DNA from: Streptomyces sp. DI166
GTDB lineage: Bacteria > Actinomycetota > Actinomycetes > Streptomycetales > Streptomycetaceae
Reading direction: 5' to 3'
Length of the DNA: 64,000 nucleotides
Assembly: GCF_900091315.1 (NCBI RefSeq)
Contig: NZ_FLSP01000009.1
Coordinates: forward strand, 1-64,000
In this document: one piece after another, positions 16,340-24,030 of the stretch
Layout: each line of letters begins with the position of its first letter
Position numbering within the stretch: position 1 is the stretch's first letter
Made by a program: the position numbers and the translations under genes
Notes under the pieces: model-generated
Told to the model about the DNA's origin: nothing
What the model saw: the letters and a program-made list of their open reading frames with translations, nothing else
The model's database searches: none

Positions 16340-16765
16340 TCAGGCCGCCACTTCGGTGCCGATACGGAAGTCGACCGGCACATGCCGCAGGTCGCCCGGC
16401 GGCTCGGGGTCCTTGAGCGCGGTCAGGGACACGAACCGCGTCCAGCAGTGCCGGTGCCCGGCGATGGTCAGGGGCGCGTGGTCCAGGACCTGCACGACAC
16501 GGGCGGCGATCCGCAGGGCCTCGGCGAAGCCGCGTTCCCGCGACCACACGTGCAGCGTGACGAGGATGCTGGAGGAGTGCCGGTCGTGCGCGTTGTCCGG
16601 GACCTCCACCGCCTGCCCGGTCTCGATGTACGGGTAGGGCTGCTTCTCGTCGACGAAGTCGAACACACCCTGGATCAGGGCCATCAGCGCGGCGTCGGCG
16701 AGCAGGGCGTCACGGACCGCCTTCTGCACCGCCAGCGCGGCCAGGCCCGGCGTCGGCGTGCTCAC
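16340..16765 (-). CDS. Tail terminator / completion protein (DUF3168-like)
   Basis: A 141-residue protein: LAVQKAVRDALLADAALMALI, VFDFVDEKQPYPYIETGQ and a beta-rich second half with LVTLHVWSRERGFAEAL match the DUF3168/gpU-like family that caps the tail tube. It overlaps the upstream HK97 gp10-like gene by four bases. Confidence 0.82.
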   Translation of the reverse strand: MSTPTPGLAALAVQKAVRDALLADAALMALIQGVFDFVDEKQPYPYIETGQAVEVPDNAHDRHSSSILVTLHVWSRERGFAEALRIAARVVQVLDHAPLTIAGHRHCWTRFVSLTALKDPEPPGDLRHVPVDFRIGTEVAA

Positions 16766-17136
16766 CGCAGCACCCTCCGCACCTCGTCGGTCAGCCGCGC
16801 CCGGTACTTGCCCCGCTCACGCTCCAGCGCCGGAAGCAGCGTCGGGTTCGCCGGCACCCGCCGGGTCCCGCGCTCCTGGAAGACGGCGTAGAACTCGGAC
16901 GGGTCGTGCCAGCCGATGCTGGCGGCCAGGCCGTTCTCCTCGTAGCGGATGGCGGCCGTGTCCCGCAGGTTGCCGGAGTCCACGCGGACGTGCTGCTTCA
17001 CGTCGTCACGGACCGCCTCGGCGGACTCCCGCACGCCCTTCTTCAGGGCGTCCTTGATGTCCTCGGGGAGTTCCTCAAGACGCTGGCGCAGGCGGGCTGT
17101 CCCGCTGATCCGCACCGACCGGGCCATCGTCGTCAC
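16762..17136 (-). CDS. HK97 gp10-like head-tail connector protein
   Basis: A 124-residue protein. RLRQRLEELPEDIKDALKKG, HVRVDSGNLRDTAAIRYEE and FYAVFQERGTRRVPANPTLLPAL are the standard signature of HK97 gp10 / tail completion proteins. The start is GTG 17136 or the ATG at 17127. The upstream frame overlaps this one by 62 bases, an unusually long overlap for this phage. Confidence 0.85.
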   Translation of the reverse strand: MTTMARSVRISGTARLRQRLEELPEDIKDALKKGVRESAEAVRDDVKQHVRVDSGNLRDTAAIRYEENGLAASIGWHDPSEFYAVFQERGTRRVPANPTLLPALERERGKYRARLTDEVRRVLR

Positions 17137-17344
17137 CGCCTTCCCTGATGTCGTTGATCACGTCCACGCGGTGGGCCATCAGCCTGACCGTGACGGTGGG
17201 TATCCCGTCCGGGTCGACATCCACGACCAGGGCGCCCGGCTCCCGGGGGATGGGAGCGGGCAGTTCGACTCCGTCGACGTACATGTGGGCAATTGCGCCC
17301 CGGCGGACGATCCGGATCAGGTCAGGAATCGCCATCGTGGTCAC
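17075..17344 (-). CDS. Small phage protein of the connector region
   Basis: An 89-residue protein, strand-rich (IRIVRRGAIAHMYVDGVELP, VVDVDPDGIPTVTVRLMAHR), with an acidic tail. It has no recognised family. The GTG start at 17344 overlaps the upstream stop as GTGA; an ATG at 17335 is the alternative. The gene order suggests a minor head-tail or regulatory role. Confidence 0.6.
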   Translation of the reverse strand: MTTMAIPDLIRIVRRGAIAHMYVDGVELPAPIPREPGALVVDVDPDGIPTVTVRLMAHRVDVINDIREGGDDDGPVGADQRDSPPAPAS

Positions 17345-17526
17345 CGCCTCTTCTCGCGCCTGAGTTCCTTGCGGATCTCGTGGAGTTCACCGGCCACGGC
17401 CAGCAGGCCGAACGCCAGCGCGCGCGGCACGTCGACGTCCGTCTCGCCGAGCCCGAGGTACTCCTCCGCGCGGCGCCGGCACTCCTGCGGTCCTGCCTGC
17501 GGCAGGCGCGTGTCCTCGGCGGCCAT
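17341..17526 (-). CDS. Small helical phage protein
   Basis: A 61-residue charged protein (RRRAEEYLGLGETDVDVPRA, ending ELHEIRKELRREKRR), probably a helical bundle or coiled coil. It overlaps its downstream neighbour by four bases and lies one base from its upstream neighbour, which supports it as a gene. No function is known. Confidence 0.6.
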   Translation of the reverse strand: MAAEDTRLPQAGPQECRRRAEEYLGLGETDVDVPRALAFGLLAVAGELHEIRKELRREKRR

Positions 17527-17527
17527 G

Positions 17528-17866
17528 TCAGGAGCCCAGCTCGAATGCGGCGACGGTCAGGTCGGTGACGCCCGAGTAGGTGATCGCTGCCCGGCCGTTG
17601 GCGCCGCGGTGGACGTTGGCGAGCGGGATCAGCGCGATGTCCCCGGCCGCGACGGCGACCGCCGTGTCGGAGATAGCCAGACCGGACACCGAGCCCGGGG
17701 TGGCCACGGTCACCGTGATCGACCCGCCCGAGCCGTTGTTGACGTACAGGAACCGGCCGGGCCCGACCGGGGCGGTGTCCCCGCCACCGGCCGCGGCGAC
17801 CGCGGCTGCGGCCACGTCGGCGACGCCGGTCGCGACCGGCACCGCAGTGAGGTCGAGGTCAGCCAT
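17528..17866 (-). CDS. Beta-rich head or decoration protein
   Basis: A 112-residue protein with an Ala-rich N-terminus (VADVAAAAVAAAGGGDTAPV), then GRFLYVNNGSGGSITVTVA and ITYSGVTDLTVAAFEL. It resembles small decoration or head-fibre proteins of actinophages. The start overlaps the stopper gene by 8 bases. Family is uncertain. Confidence 0.6.
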   Translation of the reverse strand: MADLDLTAVPVATGVADVAAAAVAAAGGGDTAPVGPGRFLYVNNGSGGSITVTVATPGSVSGLAISDTAVAVAAGDIALIPLANVHRGANGRAAITYSGVTDLTVAAFELGS

Positions 17867-18203
17867 CGGGTTCTCCTTCTCCTTGGATCAGTTCGGCGTC
17901 GGCCTTGCGGTAGCGGGCGGTGGACGGGGCGACGACGGCGAGGACCCGCCACTGCTGGCCCGTCGACTCGTCGTGCAGCTCGTCGCCGCGGCGCACGTCG
18001 GCGTCCGGCATCAGGTAGATGCTGTGGGTGTGGTGGCTGTTGGTCTGCGCGGCCAGGAGCCGCTCGGTGGCGGACGGCTGGTCGACCTTGGCGCGCACGT
18101 CGTCCGGCTGCCGCACGCGGGTGGAGGTCTGCCCGCCGTAGCCGTCGTCCACGGCCGTCCGCCGCCACACCTGCAGCTGCCGGTTGAGCCAGTGCCCGAT
18201 CAT
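17859..18203 (-). CDS. Head-tail stopper (head closure) protein
   Basis: A 114-residue protein. WLNRQLQVWRRTAVDDGYGG at the N-terminus, PDADVRRGDELHDE and QQWRVLAVVAPS match the SPP1 gp16-like head closure family, which seals the portal after packaging. ATG 18203 overlaps the stop of the adaptor gene (ATGA). A longer open frame exists upstream but lies inside that gene. Confidence 0.75.
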   Translation of the reverse strand: MIGHWLNRQLQVWRRTAVDDGYGGQTSTRVRQPDDVRAKVDQPSATERLLAAQTNSHHTHSIYLMPDADVRRGDELHDESTGQQWRVLAVVAPSTARYRKADAELIQGEGEPDG

Positions 18204-18799
18204 GTCCGCGCCCTGTACAGGCCGAGCAGCTTGCGGTCTTTGTCCGACAGCGACATGCCCAGAGCCTCCGCCGAGAACGACCGGGAGTGGTCGCCGAGGG
18301 ACTCCGAGGCCAGCAGCATGGGGTTGCCCCACGCGGCGGCCGCCATCCGCAGCACGATCCGCTTCGCCCCCACGGGGTAGGGGCTGTGGCCTGCGGTGTA
18401 GACGACCTGGACCGACTGGTCCCACGTCGGCCACCAGCTGTTCACGCGGGTCAGGGTGCCGTCCGCGGACCACGTGTAGTCGTGGTCCTTGCCGAAGACG
18501 AGGACCTCGTCATCCTCGTCGTCGTTCAGGATCGTGACCGAGGCGACGGCCGTGACCGGCCAGCGCGGCAGGACCAACTTGTGCGAGCCGGTCCCCGGGG
18601 CGTGCGGCCACGGGTCCTGGCGGGTGGGGGAGTCCAGCACGACCGTGTCCGTGGCCAGTTCCAGGGACTGCCCGGTGACGTCCTCGATCTCGCCCTCGGC
18701 GAGCGAGATGAGCAGCTCGGCCTGCGCGGTCTCGTCGGCGGTGAACGCGGCCGGGTGCCGCAGGAACAGCCGCAGCTCATTGGCGGTGGCAGCAGCCAC
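18200..18799 (-). CDS. Head-tail adaptor (connector) protein
   Basis: A 199-residue protein. LRLFLRHPAAFTADETAQAE, a helix-rich start with EGEIEDVTGQSLE, and a central WPVTAVASVTILNDD match the gp6/gp15 adaptor family that docks under the portal ring. The C-terminal half is longer than average. GTG 18799 is the first plausible start. Confidence 0.78.
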   Translation of the reverse strand: MAAATANELRLFLRHPAAFTADETAQAELLISLAEGEIEDVTGQSLELATDTVVLDSPTRQDPWPHAPGTGSHKLVLPRWPVTAVASVTILNDDEDDEVLVFGKDHDYTWSADGTLTRVNSWWPTWDQSVQVVYTAGHSPYPVGAKRIVLRMAAAAWGNPMLLASESLGDHSRSFSAEALGMSLSDKDRKLLGLYRART

Positions 18800-18817
18800 G
18801 GCACCCCACCCCCCAGC

Positions 18818-19117
18818 TCACTCCTGGCCCTGCTGGGCGGCCTCGATAGCAGCCACCAGATCGGCCTTGCGGCCGTCCGGGGGCAGTGAGATGTCGTGCT
18901 CGTCGGCGTAGGCCTTGAGCTGGTCGACGGTCATCTTCTCCAGCGGCTTGTCCCCGGGGTCCGTCTTCGGCCCGGCCGTGGACCGAGGCTCGGGGCGTGC
19001 GTCCCCCTCGTAGACGCCGTAGCCGCCGGACACCAGGGCCTCCGCCTCGGCGTCGTCGAACTCGGCCGTCTGCCCGGCCTGCACGGACCGGGTAGGCCCG
19101 GCGTACAGGGTCTTCAT
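18818..19117 (-). CDS. Small head protein with SAP-like C-terminal motif
   Basis: A 99-residue protein. MKTLYAGPTRSVQAGQTAEF looks like a small beta head-assembly domain with VSGGYGVYEG. The C-terminus LEKMTVDQLKAYADEHDISL, then RKADLVAAIE, fits a SAP/HeH-type helix-extension-helix motif that may bind DNA. Such proteins sit between capsid and connector genes in many phages. The start could be 5 codons further upstream (19132). Confidence 0.7.
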   Translation of the reverse strand: MKTLYAGPTRSVQAGQTAEFDDAEAEALVSGGYGVYEGDARPEPRSTAGPKTDPGDKPLEKMTVDQLKAYADEHDISLPPDGRKADLVAAIEAAQQGQE

Positions 19118-19144
19118 CGTCACGCGTCGCACCTGGCCGCCCCC

Positions 19145-19549
19145 TTACTTCGGGGCCACACGCGGGGAGCCGCGCAGGACCAGGCCCGTGCAGGGCAGGG
19201 TGGGCGTGTCGGTGCCGCCGACCGTTTCGATCGTCACCCGCAGGTACCGCTTGGTTCCGCGGTAGCCGATCTCGTACACGGCCACGTCGTTGGCCGTGGT
19301 GACGACCGGCTCGGTGCCGTCCAGGTCGGCGTCCGCCACCGCGGTGAAGTCACCGCTCGTGGTGGTGTCGGATTCCTGGACCTCGAAGGTGAACGAGGGG
19401 TTGGTGCCGGCGGCGGTGCCGACGTCGATGATGACCGTGGCGCTGCCATAGTTGGCCAGGTCCACCGCGGCGCCGTCGGCGGCCGCGGTCCGTGCGGCGG
19501 GTGCGAGGGACTGCACCGCGGAGACGTTGTTCTTCAGGTCGCGGCTCAT
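19145..19549 (-). CDS. Beta-rich capsid-associated protein
   Basis: A 134-residue protein directly after the capsid gene. It contains LANYGSATVIIDVGTAAGTN, SFTFEVQESDTTTSGDFTAV and GTKRYLRVTIETVGG, a pattern common to decoration or head-fibre proteins of siphoviruses. It may stabilise the capsid. No enzymatic motif is seen. Confidence 0.65.
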   Translation of the reverse strand: MSRDLKNNVSAVQSLAPAARTAAADGAAVDLANYGSATVIIDVGTAAGTNPSFTFEVQESDTTTSGDFTAVADADLDGTEPVVTTANDVAVYEIGYRGTKRYLRVTIETVGGTDTPTLPCTGLVLRGSPRVAPK

Positions 19550-19598
19550 GCCGGGACTTCCCTTCTGGTCTGGGGCGGGTCAAGGACGACGCGGCGGC

Positions 19599-20801
19599 TC
19601 AGGTTGCGCACTTGATGCGGACGAACGCCTCGGCGAGGACGGGCATGCCGTCCAGCTCCTGGCGCCCGATGAACCCGACCTGGTTCGTCTCGGCGTACAG
19701 CTCCACCAGGCGCTGGATCTCCAGGGAGAGGGACTCGGCGATCCAGTAGTTCTTGAAGTCGGCGATCATGCCGCCGTACAGGCCGTCCGTGAACGTGTTC
19801 GGCACGAACTCCGAGACGACGTAGGGGACGTCGAGGATGGTGTCGGGGCGGTCCGCGGCGAGGCCGGGCTGCCAGATGTACTGCTCGTCGGTCGTCGTCT
19901 TCAGCTTCCGGATGACCTTGAGCGCGTCGCGGTGGAACAGCCACCTCGCCCGCGGCCAGTACGCCGCCTTCAGCGTGTACTTGGCGTCGATCAGCCCGTT
20001 GCCGGTGAACCCGGTCGCGCTGCCGGAGTTGACGTCCCGGCTGGTGGGGATGCCGTCGTCGGAGGCGGTGAACAGGCCGAGCGGCTTCTTGTTGCCGTCG
20101 CCCGTCATGAACGCCTTCTCCTGCGTGACGCCGAACTTGTAGGTCAGGCGCTCACGGACCAGGTCCTCGGCGTTGCCGCTCGTCAGCCGCAGCAGCTTCC
20201 GGCTGATCTTGACGCGCTTGGCGATCGGGTTGGGAGACAGCTCCCGCTTGCCCACGCGCAGCGCGTCGTCCTGGCTGCCGGTGCCGATCTCGGACGTCCA
20301 CTCGGCGTCGCCCAGGTCGGTGTCCAGGGTCGGCACACCGAGCGAGTCGGTGGCCGTCAGCTGGTGCACGGTGGCCAGGCCCCGCAGCGGGACGGCGTCG
20401 TCGACGGCCTTGATCAGTTCCTTGATCCACTGCATCGGCGGCAGGAGGTAGCCGCCCTCGGGGTCGTTGCCCGCGTTCAGCGCGCGCGCCTGCTCGGGGG
20501 TGAGAGCGCCACGGCCGCCGAGGACGTAGGTGCGCAGCGCGGCCCTGGCGGCTTCCTCGCCGCCGCCGCGGCGGTCGTCGGGGATGTCGTCGATGGTGTT
20601 GCGTTCGTCGTCCAGGAGCCGCTCGGCGCGCGCGATGGTGGCGTCGAGCTTGTCCCGCTCGTCCATCACCTTGTCGAACTTGGTCTCTTCCTCCGGCGTC
20701 ATGGCGCGGTTCGCGTCCGTCGCCTCCTGCATGATCGCCGTGGCCTCGTGGCCGAGCTGGGCGCGCTTGGCCTTCAGCTCGCGGATCTTCAGGGCTGTCA
20801 T
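19599..20801 (-). CDS. Major capsid protein, HK97 fold
   Basis: A 400-residue protein. The first 100 residues are a coiled-coil delta domain (IRELKAKRAQLGHEATAIMQ, then EERDKLDATIARAERLL-like helices) that acts as scaffold and is cut off by the protease. The rest is the HK97 fold: PEGGYLLPPMQWIKELIKAV, AKRVKISRKLLRLTSG, EKAFMTGDGNKKPLGLF and GRQELDGMPVLAEAFVRIK. Size and neighbours are normal for this group. Confidence 0.93.
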   Translation of the reverse strand: MTALKIRELKAKRAQLGHEATAIMQEATDANRAMTPEEETKFDKVMDERDKLDATIARAERLLDDERNTIDDIPDDRRGGGEEAARAALRTYVLGGRGALTPEQARALNAGNDPEGGYLLPPMQWIKELIKAVDDAVPLRGLATVHQLTATDSLGVPTLDTDLGDAEWTSEIGTGSQDDALRVGKRELSPNPIAKRVKISRKLLRLTSGNAEDLVRERLTYKFGVTQEKAFMTGDGNKKPLGLFTASDDGIPTSRDVNSGSATGFTGNGLIDAKYTLKAAYWPRARWLFHRDALKVIRKLKTTTDEQYIWQPGLAADRPDTILDVPYVVSEFVPNTFTDGLYGGMIADFKNYWIAESLSLEIQRLVELYAETNQVGFIGRQELDGMPVLAEAFVRIKCAT

Positions 20802-20852
20802 TTCCGACCCCTTCCGGGTGTGGGTGGTGCCGCCCGCGTGCGGGGGCGGAAG

Positions 20853-21602
20853 TCAGTTGGCGGCGCGCAGGCCCGCCAGACGCAGCAGGCGCTGCTCACG
20901 GCGGGCACGGGCCTCGTCGTCGTCGGCCTCGTCCGGGCCGCCGGCCGCGTCGAGGAGTTCGGTCAGCGCATCGCGGGCGTTCTGCACGAGGGTCTTGTTC
21001 TTCTTCGACAGCACCGCGCCCGCGCGCCCGGTGCCGCCCGTCTGGAGGGCGTCGAGGTGGGCCATGACGGCCTGGGCGAACGCCTCGGCGTCCGGGAGAT
21101 CGGCGACCAGGCCGCGCACGAGGGCGAGCTGGCTGTCGCGGCCGGACTCGACGACGGCGTTGGGGTCCATGGGCAGCGGGACCGCGGACACCTCGAACAG
21201 CTCCCAGCCCTCGGGGGTGCCGTCGTCGCCGATGTTCCAGGCGGAGAAGCCGATGGAGAAGGCGTTCATGAAGCCGCCGCGGTACTTGTCCTCGACCTTG
21301 CGGGCGAACTCGTCGCCCTGGTCGAACAGGACGTCCATCATCAGCCGGTCGCCGTCGATCCACGTCTTGTCGGACCGGCCGATCGGCAGGCCGTCGCGGC
21401 CCCAGAACGAATGCCCGTAGCCGACCACCGGGTTGGCCTCGAACCGCTCCAGGCGGGCGCCCTCCATCGTGAGGTTGAGGCCGTCGTCCTTGCGGCCCGC
21501 GGTGGCGGCCACGATCCTCAGGGCCTTGCCTGCCGAGCCGCCGCCGCCGTCGTCGTCGGCGCGCTGGACGTAGCCGCGGACATAGTGGCGCTGTCCCTTC
21601 AT
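20853..21602 (-). CDS. HK97-type prohead maturation protease
   Basis: A 249-residue serine protease of the U35 type. VVGYGHSFWGRDGLPIGRSD holds the likely catalytic His, and YRGGFMNAFSIGFSAWNIG the Ser, with a beta-rich core between. The C-terminal helix (ARARREQRLLRLAGLRAA) may be a scaffolding extension. It should cleave capsid delta domains and itself. ATG 21602 overlaps the preceding small gene (ATGA). Confidence 0.9.
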   Translation of the reverse strand: MKGQRHYVRGYVQRADDDGGGGSAGKALRIVAATAGRKDDGLNLTMEGARLERFEANPVVGYGHSFWGRDGLPIGRSDKTWIDGDRLMMDVLFDQGDEFARKVEDKYRGGFMNAFSIGFSAWNIGDDGTPEGWELFEVSAVPLPMDPNAVVESGRDSQLALVRGLVADLPDAEAFAQAVMAHLDALQTGGTGRAGAVLSKKNKTLVQNARDALTELLDAAGGPDEADDDEARARREQRLLRLAGLRAAN

Positions 21603-21781
21603 CGGTCCCTCCCGGGGTGTCGTATCTGCCGGTCACGCAGCCCGGCCTGCTGCCGGCGTTGCCTCGGTCCGGGCGGGCCGTCGCGCAGGTCGGCGCCTGC
21701 GGCCTCGTCGTCGCGGCCCTGCGCGTAGCCGTCGCGCCACCCGCGCACGTACTCGGCGGACGGCTCATCAGTCGTCGACAA
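21599..21781 (-). CDS. Small arginine-rich phage protein
   Basis: A 60-residue basic protein (EYVRGWRDGYAQGRDDEAAG, then PRQRRQQAGLRDRQ). It overlaps the protease start by four bases and the portal stop by 14 bases, which supports a real coupled gene with a TTG start. The function is unknown. The basic tail could bind DNA or scaffold. Confidence 0.5.
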   Translation of the reverse strand: MSTTDEPSAEYVRGWRDGYAQGRDDEAAGADLRDGPPGPRQRRQQAGLRDRQIRHPGRDR

Positions 21782-23819
21782 CGGGGATCACCTCGCAGTC
21801 ACAGCCCGCGTGCACGGGCGGGTGGAAGGTGTTCCGCTTGGCCTTGAGGGCCTCGCCGTCCTCGCCCTCGACCTCGTCGCCCTTGGCGATGAACGGGGTC
21901 TCGATGCCGACGGTGCGGCCGTCGAGCTTGGTGCAGTACGGGCAGGTCTTCGACCCGCGCGCCACCCACTTCAGCTTTCGGACCCCGGCCTCTTTCCACG
22001 TCTCGCGCGCCGCCGCGTTGGGCAGCTGAGACGCTTCCCAGCGGGCGGTCTGCGCGGGCCGCTCCTCCTGCCACTTCACCAGCAGATCCACGACCGCGGT
22101 CGCGGCGTCCTCCTGGCTGTCGGCGTCCTCGGCCCGGTTGCGCAGCCCGCCGAACGAGGTCGCCGTGCGGTAGGCGACGTGGGACTCGGTGTAGGCGCGC
22201 GCCCACACCGACAGGTCCACCTTCTCCGTGTGGCCGACTTCCTCGGCGGCGTCCTCGGCGACGTCCGCCGCGAACCCCGTCATGACCGGCAGCCACAGCG
22301 ACGTCATCGCCTGCGCGATCGGCCCGTCCGCGCCGTACAGCACGGACAGCGCGGCCAGAAACGCCGGCGCCGACCGGGCACGGCCATCGCCGGTGTCGAG
22401 GTGCTTCTCGACGAGGGCGCCGACCTTCTCCCGTTCCAGGTCGGCGATCTCCTGATCGGCCTCCTCGATCTTCGGCGCCCACGCCTCGGCGATCCGGTCC
22501 CGGGCGGCGACCCCGCGGCCGCGCAGCAGCCGCGCATACCGGCGCACCGCCTGGCGGGCCTCCTCGTCCGCCTCGGGGGCCGGGGCGTCACCCCGCCCGG
22601 CGGGGATCATGTTGAGGGGGATCAGGTAGGCATCGCCGCCCTCGACCGGGTTCATGTTCTCCCGCTCGCGGACGTCGTTCGCCGACAGCCATCCCCACTG
22701 GCGGCCGATGGCGTAGGCCGCGTACCGGGCTGCGCTGTTGCCGCGCAGCAGCGCGTCGACCAGGTGCTCGGGGAAGTACCTGGCCCGCTCCTCCGGGAGC
22801 ATCAGCTGCGTGAGGACGGCCTGCTCCCACCGCGTCAGCCACGCACTCAGCGCCGAGGAGACGTAGTCGAGCTGCTGCTCCTCAATGTTCGAGAACGTCG
22901 CACGCTCCAGGTCGCCGATCTTGTGCGGGGGCAGCCGCAGCCAGCGCGCCATGTCGGTGACCTGCAACTTGCGGGTCTCCAGGAACTGGTTGGCGTCATT
23001 GGGCAGTCCGACCTGCTGCCAGGTCACACCCTCCTCCAGGATCGCCACCCGGTGGGCGCGGTCGATGCCGCGGTGGATGTTCTCCCAGTCGTCCGCCATC
23101 CGCTTGCGGGCCTCGGGCGAGAGGTTGTCCGGGTGGCTGAGGGCGCCCGCCGGGGCGGCCCCGTTGGAGAACGTCTTGGCGCCGTAGTGCTCGGTGGCCA
23201 GGCCCAGCCCGATCGAGTTCGCGGCGAGCTCCACCACGGAGTAGCCGGTCACGCCGTCGTCGCCGAGCCCGTTGATGCACAGGTACTCGCCCGGGGCGAG
23301 GTTGGCGTAGATGCCGTTGACGTCGTCGCGGTACTGCACCCACCGCTCGATGCGCCCCTTGCCCATGTTCCGGACCTTGATGTGCACCCGGTCCGGGCGC
23401 AGCGGCCACAGCTCCTTCACCACGCCCGTGCGCTCGTCGGCGACGACGTAGGCGACACCGCGGCCCCACGTGATGGCGTGCCCCTGCAGGGCCTCCTTGA
23501 AGGCCATCGCGCCCATCATCGGATTCGGCGCGTCCTTCAACAGCGCATACAGCGGATGCTCGGTGGCCCGCCGCTTGCCCCGCTCCAGCCGCTCATACAG
23601 GTGCAGCGGCAGCAGACCCAGGTCCTCGGCGATGACCCGCACCCCGGCGAAGAACGGCGCGTACATCAGCGCCGTCTCCTGGTCGACGCGCACACCCGCG
23701 GAGTTCACCGACCCGCCCGACCACCACTCCTCCACCCACTTCTCGGGGGTGGCGATCGAGGACAGAGGGCCGGCCGAAGCGCGGGCCACGGACCGTACCG
23801 CGGAACGCAGGAACCCCAT
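21768..23819 (-). CDS. Portal protein fused to a MuF-like domain
   Basis: A 683-residue protein, about 250 longer than an ordinary HK97 portal. Residues 1-400 are the portal (VDQETALMYAPFFAGVRVIA, ALLKDAPNPMMGAMAFKEAL, KTFSNGAAPAGALSHPDNL, NIEEQQLDYVSSALSAWLT). After a hinge near 440, the rest is a MuF-like minor head domain ending KTCPYCTKLDGRTVG and VHAGCDCEVIPV, with the conserved Cys/His cluster of that family. Portal and MuF are usually separate genes. ATG 23819 overlaps the small membrane gene (ATGA). Confidence 0.85.
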   Translation of the reverse strand: MGFLRSAVRSVARASAGPLSSIATPEKWVEEWWSGGSVNSAGVRVDQETALMYAPFFAGVRVIAEDLGLLPLHLYERLERGKRRATEHPLYALLKDAPNPMMGAMAFKEALQGHAITWGRGVAYVVADERTGVVKELWPLRPDRVHIKVRNMGKGRIERWVQYRDDVNGIYANLAPGEYLCINGLGDDGVTGYSVVELAANSIGLGLATEHYGAKTFSNGAAPAGALSHPDNLSPEARKRMADDWENIHRGIDRAHRVAILEEGVTWQQVGLPNDANQFLETRKLQVTDMARWLRLPPHKIGDLERATFSNIEEQQLDYVSSALSAWLTRWEQAVLTQLMLPEERARYFPEHLVDALLRGNSAARYAAYAIGRQWGWLSANDVRERENMNPVEGGDAYLIPLNMIPAGRGDAPAPEADEEARQAVRRYARLLRGRGVAARDRIAEAWAPKIEEADQEIADLEREKVGALVEKHLDTGDGRARSAPAFLAALSVLYGADGPIAQAMTSLWLPVMTGFAADVAEDAAEEVGHTEKVDLSVWARAYTESHVAYRTATSFGGLRNRAEDADSQEDAATAVVDLLVKWQEERPAQTARWEASQLPNAAARETWKEAGVRKLKWVARGSKTCPYCTKLDGRTVGIETPFIAKGDEVEGEDGEALKAKRNTFHPPVHAGCDCEVIPVVDD

Positions 23820-24013
23820 CAGCGCACCTGCCTTTCCCTGGCGTCGATCAGGGCCTGGCGGGCCGAGGCCCGCTCCGCGGCGATGGACCCGGACAGGCCG
23901 AGGGCGAGGAGTACGAGCCCGGTCACGGTCAGGCCGAGCCACGGGGCGAGCAAGCACAGGCCCGCGCCGAGCAGCACGATCCCGCACAGGGCCATCACGT
24001 CCCACCGGTCCAC
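23819..24013 (-). CDS. Small membrane protein between terminase and portal
   Basis: A 64-residue protein with two closely spaced membrane helices (about residues 7-25 and 28-46) and a short charged tail ending LIDARERQVR. It is linked to the portal gene by an ATGA overlap and starts at GTG 24013. No family is recognised. An inner-membrane role in superinfection exclusion or assembly is possible. Confidence 0.6.
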   Translation of the reverse strand: MDRWDVMALCGIVLLGAGLCLLAPWLGLTVTGLVLLALGLSGSIAAERASARQALIDARERQVR

Positions 24014-24030
24014 GGCGAGCCCCCTTCCGG

